Shown here piece by piece: positions 28,659 to 38,601 of a stretch of DNA of 64,000 nt. The number at the start of each line of letters is the position of its first letter. Within the stretch, counting starts at the first letter, position 1. Source of the stretch: Diacronema lutheri (taxonomy: Eukaryota > Haptophyta > Pavlovophyceae > Pavlovales > Pavlovaceae); contig JAGTXO010000004.1 of the NCBI GenBank assembly GCA_019448385.1, positions 930,001 to 994,000 of the forward strand, read 5' to 3'. Made by a program: the position numbers and the translations under genes. The notes beneath the pieces were generated by a model that was not told the DNA's origin, did no database searches, and worked only from the letters and a program-made list of their open reading frames with translations.

Positions 28659-30455
28659 TCACCCTGCGCCCGAAGGCGGCGGCGGCGGCGGCGGCGGCCG
28701 GGCGCGCCCCAGCATCCGTCGGAGCCAGCCGGCGCGCACGCCGCCCACGCGCTCGCCATTGCCGCCGCCGTCGCGGCGCGCCGTCTGCGCGCGGCGCGCG
28801 TCGTCGTCGGCGGCGAGACGCGCGTCCGCCGCGTCGAGCTGGCGCCGCATCTGCTCCGCGTCGTCGGCGGGCGGCTGTGCGCCACGCTCGGCGCTGCGCG
28901 CCGTGCGCCGCGCCGCGAGATCTGCGCGCACCGCGTCCGCCGCGGCGGCCGCCGGCTCGGCGGGCGGCGGCGCGGCCGGCGGCGGCCGGCGTGCGTTTGC
29001 GGCCTTCAGCTTGTCGCGCAGCGCGGCGTTCTCGGTGCGGATGTGCCCGAGCTGGTTGGAGAGCGCGACGCAGCGCATCCGGAGCATCGCGAGCTCCTCG
29101 CGTTCCACCGCCTGCGCGTCGTAGTGCGCCGGCGGGCCGCGCCAGCCACCGCGGCCTCCGCCGCCGTCGCGTGCGTTGCCGCGCGGCCTGCGCGGAAGAA
29201 GGGCGTGGACGAGCGAGGAGAGGTGCGTGGACGGCGGAAGCAGGTGCGGCAGCGTCAGCTTGTCGAAGAGCTGGAACTTGCACGCGCTCGTCGTCGCCTC
29301 GTAGTGACGGCAGTTGGTGATGCCAAAATGTAACCGATTCGACTCTGCGAGTGAGCGAAGACCAATCCAGTCCTCGCGGTAGAGGGGCTGGTCCTCGAGG
29401 GGCACGAGCGTGTCGGTCGAGTTGTCCGCAAACGCGGCGAACCAGCCGGACTCGCGCGGGATAATGATCGTGTCCGACGTCGAGTAGACGAGGAGCATCG
29501 ACTCGAGCGAGCGGATGTTCGCCGTGTAAGTCGTGTTGCGCGGCGCGCGCTCGTTGTTGATGTCGGCGAGGAAGGACGAGCGCTCGCGGTAGAGGGGGAG
29601 GCGGAAGGGGTCGCGCCAATAGTTTGCGAACGAAAGTCGCTCCTGCAGCATGTCCGTGTACCACATTGGCGACGTGACCCAGTTGATGTGCCGGAGGAGC
29701 GGCTCGTATTCCGGAACGCCAAATTGGCCGCCCTGCGGGCCGAGCCACGAGATGAAGCTGTAGACGCGCGGGCGGTTGTGCCGCTCAATGTACGCGCGGC
29801 AGAGCAGTGCGCCCTGAGAGTAGCCGATCAGGTTGATCCCGCGGCGCAGCCGGCCGTCCGCCTGCAGCACGCGCGCGAGTTCTTCAACTTGCCAGTTCAT
29901 TGAGCGCATGAGCGAGTCGTGCGCGCCCGAGCCGATCTCGACGGCGAGCACGTACGTGCCGCGGATCTCGCGCTCGATCCAGTCGGCGACCTCGCGCATA
30001 AACTCCGCCGTCTGCAGCACGCCGTGCACGAGCACGACTGGCCGCGGCGCGACGCGCTGCAGCACGGCCGCCGCGCCCGCAGCCGTGCCGGCCGCCGCGC
30101 CCGCACGGAGGAGCCCACGCTTGCGCGCGCGCAGCCGGCCGTCGGCGCTCAGCTCGGCAACGTCGGCCTCGTCCATATCGGCCGCGGCGCGCGCGCGCGC
30201 GCCGCCGCGCGCGCCGCCGCCCGCGCGCGCGCCCGCCGCGCCAGGCGCGCGCCGCGGCCATCCGAGCGAGAGCCCGCGCGGCCCGGCCACGCCCGCCGCG
30301 CCGACGAGGATCGCGGGCGCCGCGCCGCCGGCAAAGTCGAGACCCTGTGATGCGCCGAGCCCGTCCGCGAGCATCAGGCCGCTCAGCATCATGGCGAGCA
30401 CCGCGCACCGCGCAACGAGCCGCGCGCGACACGTGCCGCGCCAATCGTCAACCAT
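28659..30455 (-). CDS. Palmitoyl-protein thioesterase family hydrolase with coiled-coil tail
   Basis: 598 residues from Met at 30455. This start begins with MVDDWRGTCRARLVARCAVL and a hydrophobic anchor; a Met 69 nt upstream would overlap the divergent gene. The fold shows RPVVLVHGVLQTAEF, the nucleophile Ser213 in LIGYSQGALLCR, LGPQGGQFGVP, Asp328 in STSDTIIIP and His384 in GITNCRHYEA, which is the layout of PPT1/PPT2 enzymes that remove palmitate from lipidated proteins in lysosomes or vacuoles. After the catalytic domain, about 190 residues form a basic linker, a heptad-like helix (EREELAMLRMRCVALSNQL) and an Ala/Arg-rich end, unlike animal PPTs, which stop near residue 300. Confidence 0.85.
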   Translation of the reverse strand: MVDDWRGTCRARLVARCAVLAMMLSGLMLADGLGASQGLDFAGGAAPAILVGAAGVAGPRGLSLGWPRRAPGAAGARAGGGARGGARARAAADMDEADVAELSADGRLRARKRGLLRAGAAAGTAAGAAAVLQRVAPRPVVLVHGVLQTAEFMREVADWIEREIRGTYVLAVEIGSGAHDSLMRSMNWQVEELARVLQADGRLRRGINLIGYSQGALLCRAYIERHNRPRVYSFISWLGPQGGQFGVPEYEPLLRHINWVTSPMWYTDMLQERLSFANYWRDPFRLPLYRERSSFLADINNERAPRNTTYTANIRSLESMLLVYSTSDTIIIPRESGWFAAFADNSTDTLVPLEDQPLYREDWIGLRSLAESNRLHFGITNCRHYEATTSACKFQLFDKLTLPHLLPPSTHLSSLVHALLPRRPRGNARDGGGGRGGWRGPPAHYDAQAVEREELAMLRMRCVALSNQLGHIRTENAALRDKLKAANARRPPPAAPPPAEPAAAAADAVRADLAARRTARSAERGAQPPADDAEQMRRQLDAADARLAADDDARRAQTARRDGGGNGERVGGVRAGWLRRMLGRARPPPPPPPPSGAG

Positions 30456-30487
30456 CGTGGGTCGTGCGTCGGACGGAGGGCGGTGCG

Positions 30488-32194
30488 ATGGCGGTCGCGC
30501 TGGGCGCGACCGCGACGCTCGCACTGCCGTCGGTGTACGTGTACGAGATGCCGGCGCGCTTCAACGAGGACGTGCTCCGCGCCGTTGTCGTAGCCGGCGA
30601 CGAGTGGTGGCACCCCACTCCCGCGATGCTCCTCAATCGCGGCTTTGGGCCTCGGCTTGACGTCGGCGTCGACGACGACGACGTTGACGAAGGCGGGCTG
30701 TACGACAGCTTCCCGTACGCGCTCGAGCTCGTGCTGCACCAGCGGCTGCTCGCATATTCAGGGCGCGTGCACGACCCGGCGGACGCCGACCTCCTTTGGG
30801 TGCCCTTCTACCCAACGCTCTCTGCGATCGCGCACCGCAAGGACCGGCGCGCGCTCGCCGAGAACGAGCGCGCCGCGCTCCGCTGGCTGCGCGAGCACGC
30901 GCCGCGCTTCTCCGCCGAGCCGCACCGGCACGCGCTCGCGCTGGGTAAGGTGCCAAGCGAGCATCTCGGCGAGGGCAGTGCGCTCTACGGCTCGCGCTGG
31001 CTCCTCTTCCGCGAGCTCGCCAGCGTGAACGTGCTCGCGATTGAGTCGGACGGCGGCTCGCAGCGGCTGTGCGCCGAGAGCGCGCAGATGCGCGCGACAC
31101 TCGCGGCGCAGGCGCTTGGCGGCTTCTCGCGGCGCCAGCTGCACGAGCCAATGGCTCCACTCTCCGACGCCGAACGCGCGCACGCCGCCGACCTCGCGCT
31201 CGTGCTCGCCCAGCCCGACGGCGAGCGCGCGCGCGCCATCGACGTGTGCCTCGTGCGCCACGCGCTGCGCGCGCGCGAGCTTTCGGCGGCACGCGTGTGG
31301 GCGATACCGTACAACGGCGTGTACGCGTACGAGGGCGAGCCAAACGCGTCGAGCGCGCGCACGCCGCCCGTGCCGACGGCCGACGGTCTAGCGCCGTGGC
31401 CTGCCGACGCGCCATTTGAGCGCGCGGCGCGGCGCCTGCACCCGTGGGAGCACGCGCGGCCGCGCACGCTGCTCGCAACGTTTGTCGGCGCGGAGCGGCG
31501 GAACAAGCTGGGCCTGTATGTGCCGCAGCGCGTTGCGGCGGTGCAAAGCTGCCGCGCGTGGGCAGAGCGCGTCGCCAAAGCCGCCGAGCTCGACGATGGC
31601 GGCGAGCCCGGCTGGCGCGTGCGCGTGGACGGGCGCGTCGACGCCGTCGAGCCGGACGCCGCGCCCAACGGCCAGCCGCCGCGCGCGCGCGACGGCGGCG
31701 AGCCGCGCGCGCGCGGCGGCATGTCCGCCGCGCGCATGCCGTGCGTCGTCGAGCCGCGCACCGACCGACGGCGGATCCGCCATCTCTACTCGCGCGCCGT
31801 TTTTTGTTTGCAGCCGCCGGGCGATACGGCGACGCGAAGTGGCATTTTTGACTCCATCGTGTCCGGCTGTGTGCCGGTCCTGTGGAGCAACGAGACACTC
31901 GCGCAGTACGAGCTGCACCTGCCCGAGCCCGAGCGCGTTGCCGTCGTCGTACCCGCCGCGCACGACGACGACGCGCTCCCGTGGCTCGCCGCGCTGCTCG
32001 ACGGCGACGCGCCGCGCGTCGAGCGGATGCGCGAAGCGATCGCGCGCGTCGCGCCGCGCTGCCAGTACAGCCTGCTCGGCGGGCGGCCGGCCGGCACACC
32101 GGCGGGCGAGCCGTGGGACGCGCTCGAGCACGCGCTCGCCGGCATCGCCGCGAGGCGGTGCCTGCGGCGCTCCGGCCGGACGCCCGGCACTTGA
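30488..32194 (+). CDS. Exostosin-like glycosyltransferase (GT47)
   Basis: 568 residues from Met at 30488. GT47 enzymes transfer sugars to wall polysaccharides or glycosaminoglycan-like chains in the Golgi. Diagnostic stretches are SVYVYEMPARFNEDVL at the N terminus, HDPADADLLWVPFYP, and the C-terminal YSRAVFCLQPPGDTATRSG followed by IFDSIVSGCVPVLWS, the nucleotide-sugar-binding signature. No clear type II membrane anchor precedes the domain; the start chosen follows the thioesterase gene by only 32 nt on the opposite strand, so an upstream exon could be missing. An Arg/Asp-rich insertion separates the two conserved blocks. Confidence 0.87.
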   Translation: MAVALGATATLALPSVYVYEMPARFNEDVLRAVVVAGDEWWHPTPAMLLNRGFGPRLDVGVDDDDVDEGGLYDSFPYALELVLHQRLLAYSGRVHDPADADLLWVPFYPTLSAIAHRKDRRALAENERAALRWLREHAPRFSAEPHRHALALGKVPSEHLGEGSALYGSRWLLFRELASVNVLAIESDGGSQRLCAESAQMRATLAAQALGGFSRRQLHEPMAPLSDAERAHAADLALVLAQPDGERARAIDVCLVRHALRARELSAARVWAIPYNGVYAYEGEPNASSARTPPVPTADGLAPWPADAPFERAARRLHPWEHARPRTLLATFVGAERRNKLGLYVPQRVAAVQSCRAWAERVAKAAELDDGGEPGWRVRVDGRVDAVEPDAAPNGQPPRARDGGEPRARGGMSAARMPCVVEPRTDRRRIRHLYSRAVFCLQPPGDTATRSGIFDSIVSGCVPVLWSNETLAQYELHLPEPERVAVVVPAAHDDDALPWLAALLDGDAPRVERMREAIARVAPRCQYSLLGGRPAGTPAGEPWDALEHALAGIAARRCLRRSGRTPGT

Positions 32195-32341
32195 GTCTGT
32201 CGCGCAGGAGTAGGCTCCAATTGACGTTTCACTTGGTCGTTTCTTCTTCCGTTTCCCCAGGGCCATAGTACAATCATCATAGGGAAGGGAGAAGAGAAAA
32301 GTTTTAGCCGCCGTAGGGAAATCCACTAGGCCGACGAGGCG

Positions 32342-34660
32342 ATGATGCAGATGTCGAGCTGCAGGACGTGTGGAAAGCCAACGCCGCTCGAGGAGCTGGC
32401 GAGCGACGAGATGTGCACGGCGTGCTGCCAGAGAGCCTATGGCCTCACCGGCCTCGACGCCGATTGGGATGCTGAGGCCGAGCAGCTGTTTGCGCGCCTC
32501 AACCTGCGCGACGGCGACTCGGCTGGCAAGCACAACGACGTCGACGCCGTATGGCAGCACCCTCGCACGGGTGCCAAGGTGTACATTGGTAATCGGCGCG
32601 CCGCGGCGACGCGCAAGATCCTTCGCGCGCACGCCATCACCTCGATCGTCAACTGCCAGGGCGCCGAGTCGAGCAACTTTTTTGAGGGCTCCGCGGACAT
32701 CACATACTTCCGCATGGACGTGCAGCAATGGCCGTCGGAGGTGCGCGAGGCGCACAACGAGGCGGGCGAGGGCGCCGTTGCCTTCTTCTCGCCCTGCTGG
32801 GACTGGATCGACCAATCGCTCGAGCGCGGCGAGAGCGTGCTCATCCACTGCTACGCCGGCGCGCACCGTGCCGGCACGGTTGGCGTTGCCTTCTTGATGT
32901 ACGCCGCGAGGCTACGGCTGGCCGAGGCGCTACGCCTCGCGCAGCACCAGCGGCCGATCGTCAACCCGTTTGCCAAGCTCCTCAAGCTCTTGCACATGCT
33001 CGACCAGGACCTCGGCCTTCGTGGCGGCGGCGTTGAAACGCCAGCGCCGGTGCGGTTGGCCGATGGCCGCGCGGCAGACGCTGGGCACGAGGCAGCGGCA
33101 AAGGCAACCGCGGCAAAAGAGGCGGCTGAGGCAAAAGAGGCGGCAGAGGAGGCGGAGGCGGCGGAGGCGGCTGAGATGGCGGAGGCGGCTGAGATGGCGG
33201 AGGCGGCTGAGATGGCGGAGGCGGCTGAGATGGCGGAGGCGGCTGAGATGGCGGACGACGGGGCGGAGGATGAGGGGGCGCACACCGAGCCGCGTGCGCA
33301 TGCACAATCCCGAAAACGGGCAGCTCCGCCGCTGCAGCCCCCATCGGCGCGACTGCAGCCGCGGACGCCCACGCAGGCCGAGCACGCGAAGCCACTGACG
33401 CGCGCGCAGAGGGCGCACGGCCGCGGCCGCGCGTCATCGAGCGACGCGGGCACAGCTACCTCGTCCGGCACGCCGCCAAAGGCGCCCGCTGCGCCGGCCA
33501 CGGCCATGATGCCCTCATCAGCCAGCGAGAAGCGCGCGAGCGCCTTTGCGCCGTCCGTTCCGCGCTTCATGCGACCGACGATCAAGTCGGCGGCACAGGC
33601 GCAGCACGGCGCGGGCGCGGGCGCGAATATGAGCACGCGTGTGTCTGCGAGTGGCTTTGCCGATCGAGCCGACTCGGCCAGAAACCGGGCGGCGCTGCCG
33701 CCGTGGAACGCGGGCGCGTGCGCGCAGCCGTCAGCGCCACCATGGGGAGGGCCATGGGTAGGGCGGCGCTCGCGCCACTCGTCGCCCGCCGCGCACAGGA
33801 CGGGCGCGAGCGGCGCTGCGTGCACGTGCGAGGCGAGCTCGACCACATCGCGCGCCCGCGCGCCCTTCGCCTCGGCGCGAGCCGGCGGCCAACCGTCGCG
33901 TACATGTGCACCGAAATGCGGCAGCCAGTTCCATCGAGCGTCCTCGTCGAGCGAGAGCGCGGGAGCGGCGATGCCGAGCGGCGGTGGCTCGCGCGAGTCG
34001 GCCGCGCTGAGCGCGTCGCGCGGCGGCACGCCTGGGCGGCGCGCGACGGCGCCGCGGCGCGAGCAAAGCGCAACGCGCGTGCGCGCGCACACGCAGCGCC
34101 GTGCGACGCGCAGCAGTGACACAGCGAGCGGCGAGGGCGGCTTGCACGCCGACACTGACACGGGCGTGCGGCCGTTGACGGTGCTGGCCGACGGCAACGC
34201 GGCCGCGTCGCCTGCGCTCTTCGCGACCGCTGCGAGTCCGGGCGGATCGCCCGCGCGCCGCGGCATCCGGGGCTTGGCGCCATCCGAGCCCACCGTCGAC
34301 TACACGTTGGCCTCTGCGTCGATGGGTGGGCGCGCGCAGCACGACGCGTCGCGCAGCTCCGCGCGGCCTCTCCGCGCGCCCTCCTCCGATGCGCACGCCA
34401 TTCTCCTGACCGCGTCCGAAGGGTCGTCGCCTTCCGAGCCATCGCCGGGCTCGGAGTGTGCCGCCGAGCCGCTCAGGCACGCACCGCGTGCGCCTGCCAT
34501 ACGCGCGGCCGCTGCACGTGCGCCGCCGTCACAGCCGGGCAGCAAGACGCTGCCAGCACCCGCGGCACCTGCCACTTCGGCCACCGCGGGCGGATGGTGG
34601 GCGTCGCTTACCACAGCCGTTGGTCTCGCAGACGTGCGCTGTCTAAGCATGGGCAGGTGA
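32342..34660 (+). CDS. Dual-specificity protein phosphatase with N-terminal Cys pairs and low-complexity tail
   Basis: 772 residues. Residues about 75-220 form a DSP domain: YIGNRRAAATRKIL, general acid Asp126 in YFRMDVQQW, and the P-loop VLIHCYAGAHRAGTVG with Cys170 and Arg176. It would dephosphorylate Ser/Thr/Tyr residues. Cys7, Cys10, Cys25 and Cys28 form two CxxC pairs that could bind zinc. From residue 275 an 18-nt repeat encodes AAEMAE units, and the remaining 450 residues are Ala/Ser/Arg-rich and look disordered. A frameshift extending the frame cannot be excluded, but the tail keeps one frame to the stop. Confidence 0.82.
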   Translation: MMQMSSCRTCGKPTPLEELASDEMCTACCQRAYGLTGLDADWDAEAEQLFARLNLRDGDSAGKHNDVDAVWQHPRTGAKVYIGNRRAAATRKILRAHAITSIVNCQGAESSNFFEGSADITYFRMDVQQWPSEVREAHNEAGEGAVAFFSPCWDWIDQSLERGESVLIHCYAGAHRAGTVGVAFLMYAARLRLAEALRLAQHQRPIVNPFAKLLKLLHMLDQDLGLRGGGVETPAPVRLADGRAADAGHEAAAKATAAKEAAEAKEAAEEAEAAEAAEMAEAAEMAEAAEMAEAAEMAEAAEMADDGAEDEGAHTEPRAHAQSRKRAAPPLQPPSARLQPRTPTQAEHAKPLTRAQRAHGRGRASSSDAGTATSSGTPPKAPAAPATAMMPSSASEKRASAFAPSVPRFMRPTIKSAAQAQHGAGAGANMSTRVSASGFADRADSARNRAALPPWNAGACAQPSAPPWGGPWVGRRSRHSSPAAHRTGASGAACTCEASSTTSRARAPFASARAGGQPSRTCAPKCGSQFHRASSSSESAGAAMPSGGGSRESAALSASRGGTPGRRATAPRREQSATRVRAHTQRRATRSSDTASGEGGLHADTDTGVRPLTVLADGNAAASPALFATAASPGGSPARRGIRGLAPSEPTVDYTLASASMGGRAQHDASRSSARPLRAPSSDAHAILLTASEGSSPSEPSPGSECAAEPLRHAPRAPAIRAAAARAPPSQPGSKTLPAPAAPATSATAGGWWASLTTAVGLADVRCLSMGR
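33160..33255 (+). repeat. 18-nt tandem repeat in the phosphatase gene
   Basis: About five copies of gaggcggctgagatggcg encode a helical AAEMAE repeat. Confidence 0.92.
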
Positions 34661-34693
34661 AAAAAAAACGTCGTGTTTCAGTGTCAAACGCAC

Positions 34694-36323
34694 TCACAAG
34701 TCGGCGAGCAACTGCGCGACAGGAATTCGACTGCCCGCGCCATCCGCGCCACGGGCGCCAGCAGTCTGCTTGAGCCGTTCAAAGTCGCCGCGCTGCATCG
34801 TCGACCAGATCTCGCGCGCGACGCCGGCGCCGCGGCCGGGCGCGAGGGAGGTAGCGACGTTACCCGCTTTGGGCGGCTGTGCCTTGGGCTTGGCCGCGCC
34901 GTCCTCCCTGTGCCGTCCGAGCAGCAGCTTGCGCCTGCGCTCGTTGTCGTTGGTCGCCTTTCGTAGTGAGACGAAGAAGGCGTGCATCTGCTGCAGGGCG
35001 GCCTCGCCCTCCGCCTCGGTCGAGCCCGTCTCGCCGGTGAGCCTGACGCCGACCTTGCGCAGCGCCGCCTGCATGGCGACCAGCTCCTCGATGAGCTCGG
35101 CCATCCGCCGCTTCCCCAGTTCGTGAAACTCGCGCATTCGCGGCGCGAAGCAGTCACGCCCTGAGTAGGGCTTGCGGTGGCGCGGGTGCTCGTCGCCAAT
35201 GGCGTCAAGCGAGCGGCGGATCGACTCAACCTCGGCCACGACGTCGGCTCGCGCGTGGTGGCTCGCGCGCTCGAGCGCGTCGAGCGCCTTCTCGTGCCGC
35301 GCGTCACGCGCGGCGTCGGGCGAGGCGAGCAGCGCCTTGCGCAGGGCGTCAGCGACGAAATGCAGGAGCGTCAGCGCCGACCCCTCGGCGCTCGGCTTGA
35401 TGGCCGAGAGCTTTGAAAGCACGTCGAGGCGGAAGGCGAGCGCGTTCGCGCGGTACGTGCCCGCGTTCATCGCGTTGCCCACCCTGAGCGTGATTGCGAG
35501 AGCGATCGGCACGACGCTGTCCGCGAGCAAACCGTCGGCGGCGTCGGCGAGCGCGCGCACCTGCCCGCGCACGTCGTTCGCGCGCGAGTCGATGTTGAGG
35601 CGCGTGGCGAAGCAGTCGAGGCGCTCGGCCATGCGCGGCACGCGCGCGAGGCGAAGCACAAGGTTTTCTTCCTCGCTCAGCCCGCGCGCGGCGGCCGCGC
35701 TCGGCGGCAGCGGTGAGGCGGAGCCGTCGGCCGCCGCTTCGGCCGCGCGCGCCTCGAGTCGCGCAAACTCGTCCTCGTTGGGCAAGCAGTCGCGCAGGCG
35801 GAGCACGTCCTCGGCGGCGTTGAAGACCGCCTCGTCAAGCGAGAGCGCCGCATCGAAGATCTCAGCGTACGGCCTGCGGAACTTGCGCGCCACAATTCCA
35901 ATCTGGTTGAGCCGCTTCACGTCCAGGACGGGCTGGGCGCTTGAGAGCGCGCTCGCGCCGACTGCGCCAGTGGCTGCGCCGGCGGACGCCTTGCTCGCGG
36001 CTGTTTTGGCGGGCTGTGCGGCGAACTGCTTGGCGAGCGCCTTCTCCGAGAAGACCGTTTCGTCAAAGTCGGGCAGCTTCTCCCACAGAGAGTCCTTGAC
36101 CTTGCCCGGCGGCAGTTTCGTCCAGTGTAACGGCTTGAGCGCGGTGGCAGGCGCGCCGCCGGGCGGCGGCGGCGGCGGCGGCGGCGGGCCGACGCCAGGT
36201 AGCGGTGGTGGTGGCGGCGGCGGTGGTGGCGGCGGCGGGCCGCTCTTGCGCCCGTTGGGCGGCGGCGGCGGCGGCGGCGGTGGAGGCGGCGGCGCGCTGC
36301 CCTTGCCGCGCGCGCCAGCGGCG

Positions 36324-36372
<49 letters not shown>

Positions 36373-38188
36373 TTGCCTTGCGACCACCCGCCCGTGGTAG
36401 CGGCGGCGGCGGCGGTGGCGGTGGTGGTGGCGGCGGTGGCGGTGGCGGCGGCGGCGGCGGCGGCACATGCGACGCAGGCACGGGCTCGCCGGCGGACGCG
36501 ATGGACGCCGCCGACGAGCCGAAGCTCGCGCTGAGCGCGGCGGCGACCGCGCCGCCCGCCTTCTTGAACCAGCTCTCGCTCGACGGTGGCGTGCTTGGCG
36601 GCGGCCTGTGCGAGACAGCCACCGACCCACTGCCACGCGCGCGCGCCGCGTCCTCGTCGCCCTCGTCGAGGGCACCGGGGTCCGCCCACGCCTCCCAACG
36701 CTCAATTTGAACTTCGGCGCCCGGAACATTCTCGAGGCGCTCTGCGACGCCCGCCGCCCAACCGCCGAGCGAAAGCTCGGCGCGGAGCGCACGCGCGTGC
36801 CCAACGCTCGGCGCGAGATGCACGAGCGCGTTCGCCAGCGTGAGCGCGGCGAGAAGCACGAGGCCGTCCTTCTCATCGACGAGCAGCGCGCACACTGCCG
36901 ACCTGCCCGGGCGGCGAATCGCGGCCTCGACGCGCTCGTGGCCCAAGTGGTCGGCGGTGGCGGCGGCAGCGGCGCCGTCGGCCTTGCCGAGCGTCACAAC
37001 GAACTGCAGCACCTCGAGCGCGCGCATCCGCACGCACGCGTCGCGCTCGCCGAGCAGGTTGACGATCGTCTCGGTCGCGCGCGGCACATTTAAAAGTGAG
37101 CTCGCGCCGTCAGCCGAATCAATCAACTCCTTCAGCGCGCCGAGCGCGGATGCGAGGACCTCCCACTGGAAGGCGGACTTTTTGGCCGCCGCCCCCGCCT
37201 CGGCGATCACGTCGATGATCGCGCCCGCGCCGTCGCCCGCGACGAAGGAGGCGAGGTCAATCTGACCGCCTTGGAGCGTGGACGTGAGGTTCCGAATCGC
37301 CGCGGGCGTCGGCGCGCTCATCAGCATGTGCAGAGAGGCGTTGACGGCGGACGGGCCGGCGCGCTCGCTGCTGCTCTCGCTTGACCGCCGCTCGCTTTCG
37401 CCGTTCGCGCTGCCGTACGCGCCCTCGTTGAGCTGAGATGACGACGAGCGCGTGAGCAGGAGCCGAGGGACTGCCGGCGGCGCGCCGGACGCGCCTGGGG
37501 CCGTGTGCTGCAGATTGGATCGCAGGTCGGTGAAGACGAAATAGAGCATGGAATCGCCGCCCGCGCCCAGCGTGCCTGGCTCGCTCGAGCCGGGCGACGA
37601 GCAGCCCGCGCCCGTTGGGATGCCAAACTTGTCGCCCTGGCGCAGCTCGACGGGCAGGTTGCGCGTCAGCCGGCGCGCGCCCAGCCACGTCCCATTGTTA
37701 CTCATGTCCTCAAGGAGGACGCGCGGGCCGAGGCCGCCCTCAAAGAGCGCGCCCGTCGCCGAGTCGGGCTCAGGTGGCTCGAGCGTCAGCCTGCAGTGCA
37801 CGCCGGAGACCGTCTGCGGCTTGCCGCGCAACGAGAGCGAGCACTGAGAGCTCCGGCCGATGGTGAACTGCGGTCGGGCGCGTGCGCGCGGGACGAGGCG
37901 CGCGTGCGTGCGATGCGTGAGCAGCGCGATCGGCGCGCGTGGGCGCACGCCGTGGCGCGCCAGCACGCGCGCGGCTCGAGCCACGCGCGAGCGCCGGCGG
38001 GGGCGCGCGCTCGAGACGTGCGCGCGTCTGGAACGCGCAACACCACACACCTTGAGGCCGGTGAGCTCCTTTGTGCTCGTCGAGCGGCCGTCTGAGAAGG
38101 ATAAGAGGCCCCACGCGGGCTCGACAGAGCGCGAGAACGGATTCATGCCGCGCGCCGCAGGACGGCCGCCAGGGTGATGGCGGCTCAC
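34694..38188 (-). CDS. Formin with N-terminal FHA domain (FHA-GBD/FH3-FH1-FH2)
   Basis: Actin nucleator and elongator. One in-frame intron is inferred at 38050-37868 (GTGTGT...CCGCAG, 183 nt). Removing it joins LTGLK to FTIGRSSQCSLSL and completes an FHA domain (VSGVHCRL, MSNNGTWLGARRL, LRQGDKFGI), which usually binds phosphothreonine. The resulting protein has about 1,103 residues. Next comes an armadillo-like GBD/FH3 region (about residues 240-460 of the product), a poly-Pro FH1 encoded by GGC-rich plus-strand sequence at 36150-36470, and FH2 starting PLHWTKLPPGKVKDSLWEKL through IVARKFRRPYAEIFDA. Met at 38146 is an alternative start. Confidence 0.9.
36150..36472 (-). repeat. Triplet-rich tract encoding poly-Pro FH1 region
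   Basis: Runs of GGC/GGT triplets on the plus strand (CCG/CCA codons on the coding strand) give repeated Pro stretches of 8-18 residues that would bind profilin-actin. Confidence 0.9.
37868..38050 (-). other. Inferred intron of the formin gene
   Basis: GTGTGTGG donor and CGACCGCAG acceptor, 183 nt. It keeps the frame, so reading through gives a longer ORF, but only removal yields a continuous FHA fold. Confidence 0.7.
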
Positions 38189-38265
38189 CCCGTCAGGTCA
38201 CGAGCGTTTCAGTCGGCAGTTGGCAATCTGGCTGCACCAGTGCAGAGTGTGCGCCATCAGTCCCA

Positions 38266-38600
38266 TCACACGGACTTGGGCCTGAGGCTGAGAGCGAGGC
38301 GCCGCGGCTCTGCGCGTGCTCGTACGGGGCGGCGCGCCACCTTGCCCACGCGCATCCTGACCGACTGGATGTCGCGCGCGTCGCACATGACGGGCGGGCC
38401 GCGCTCAGCGGGCGGAGGGTTCCGTGATTTGGCGGCCGGCGGGCGCACAGAGCGCGCGGCCTCGCGCACGACGATGCAGCCGGCTTGCTCGCGCACGGCG
38501 AGCGCGCGCAGCTGCGCGCCCGCCTCGGGCACGCGGTCGACCTTGGCCGGCCGCGAGAAGTTGGCGAAGTAATGGAAGTGGCGGCGCGCTGCCGGCGAGC
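38266..38600 (-). other. Coding-like stretch of unknown identity upstream of the formin
   Basis: On the minus strand, RRHFHYFANFSRPAKVDRVP followed by EAGAQLRALAVREQAGCIVV and a stop at 38266 has normal amino-acid composition and might be the 3' end of a gene cut off by the sulfatase fragment. It is not recognised. Confidence 0.25.
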
Positions 38601-38601
38601 G

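Noticed and set aside
30347-30487. Upstream extension of the GT47 gene to 30347
   Set aside because: The extension is Arg-rich, antisense to the thioesterase leader, and the conserved GT47 start SVYVYEMP follows closely after the Met at 30488.
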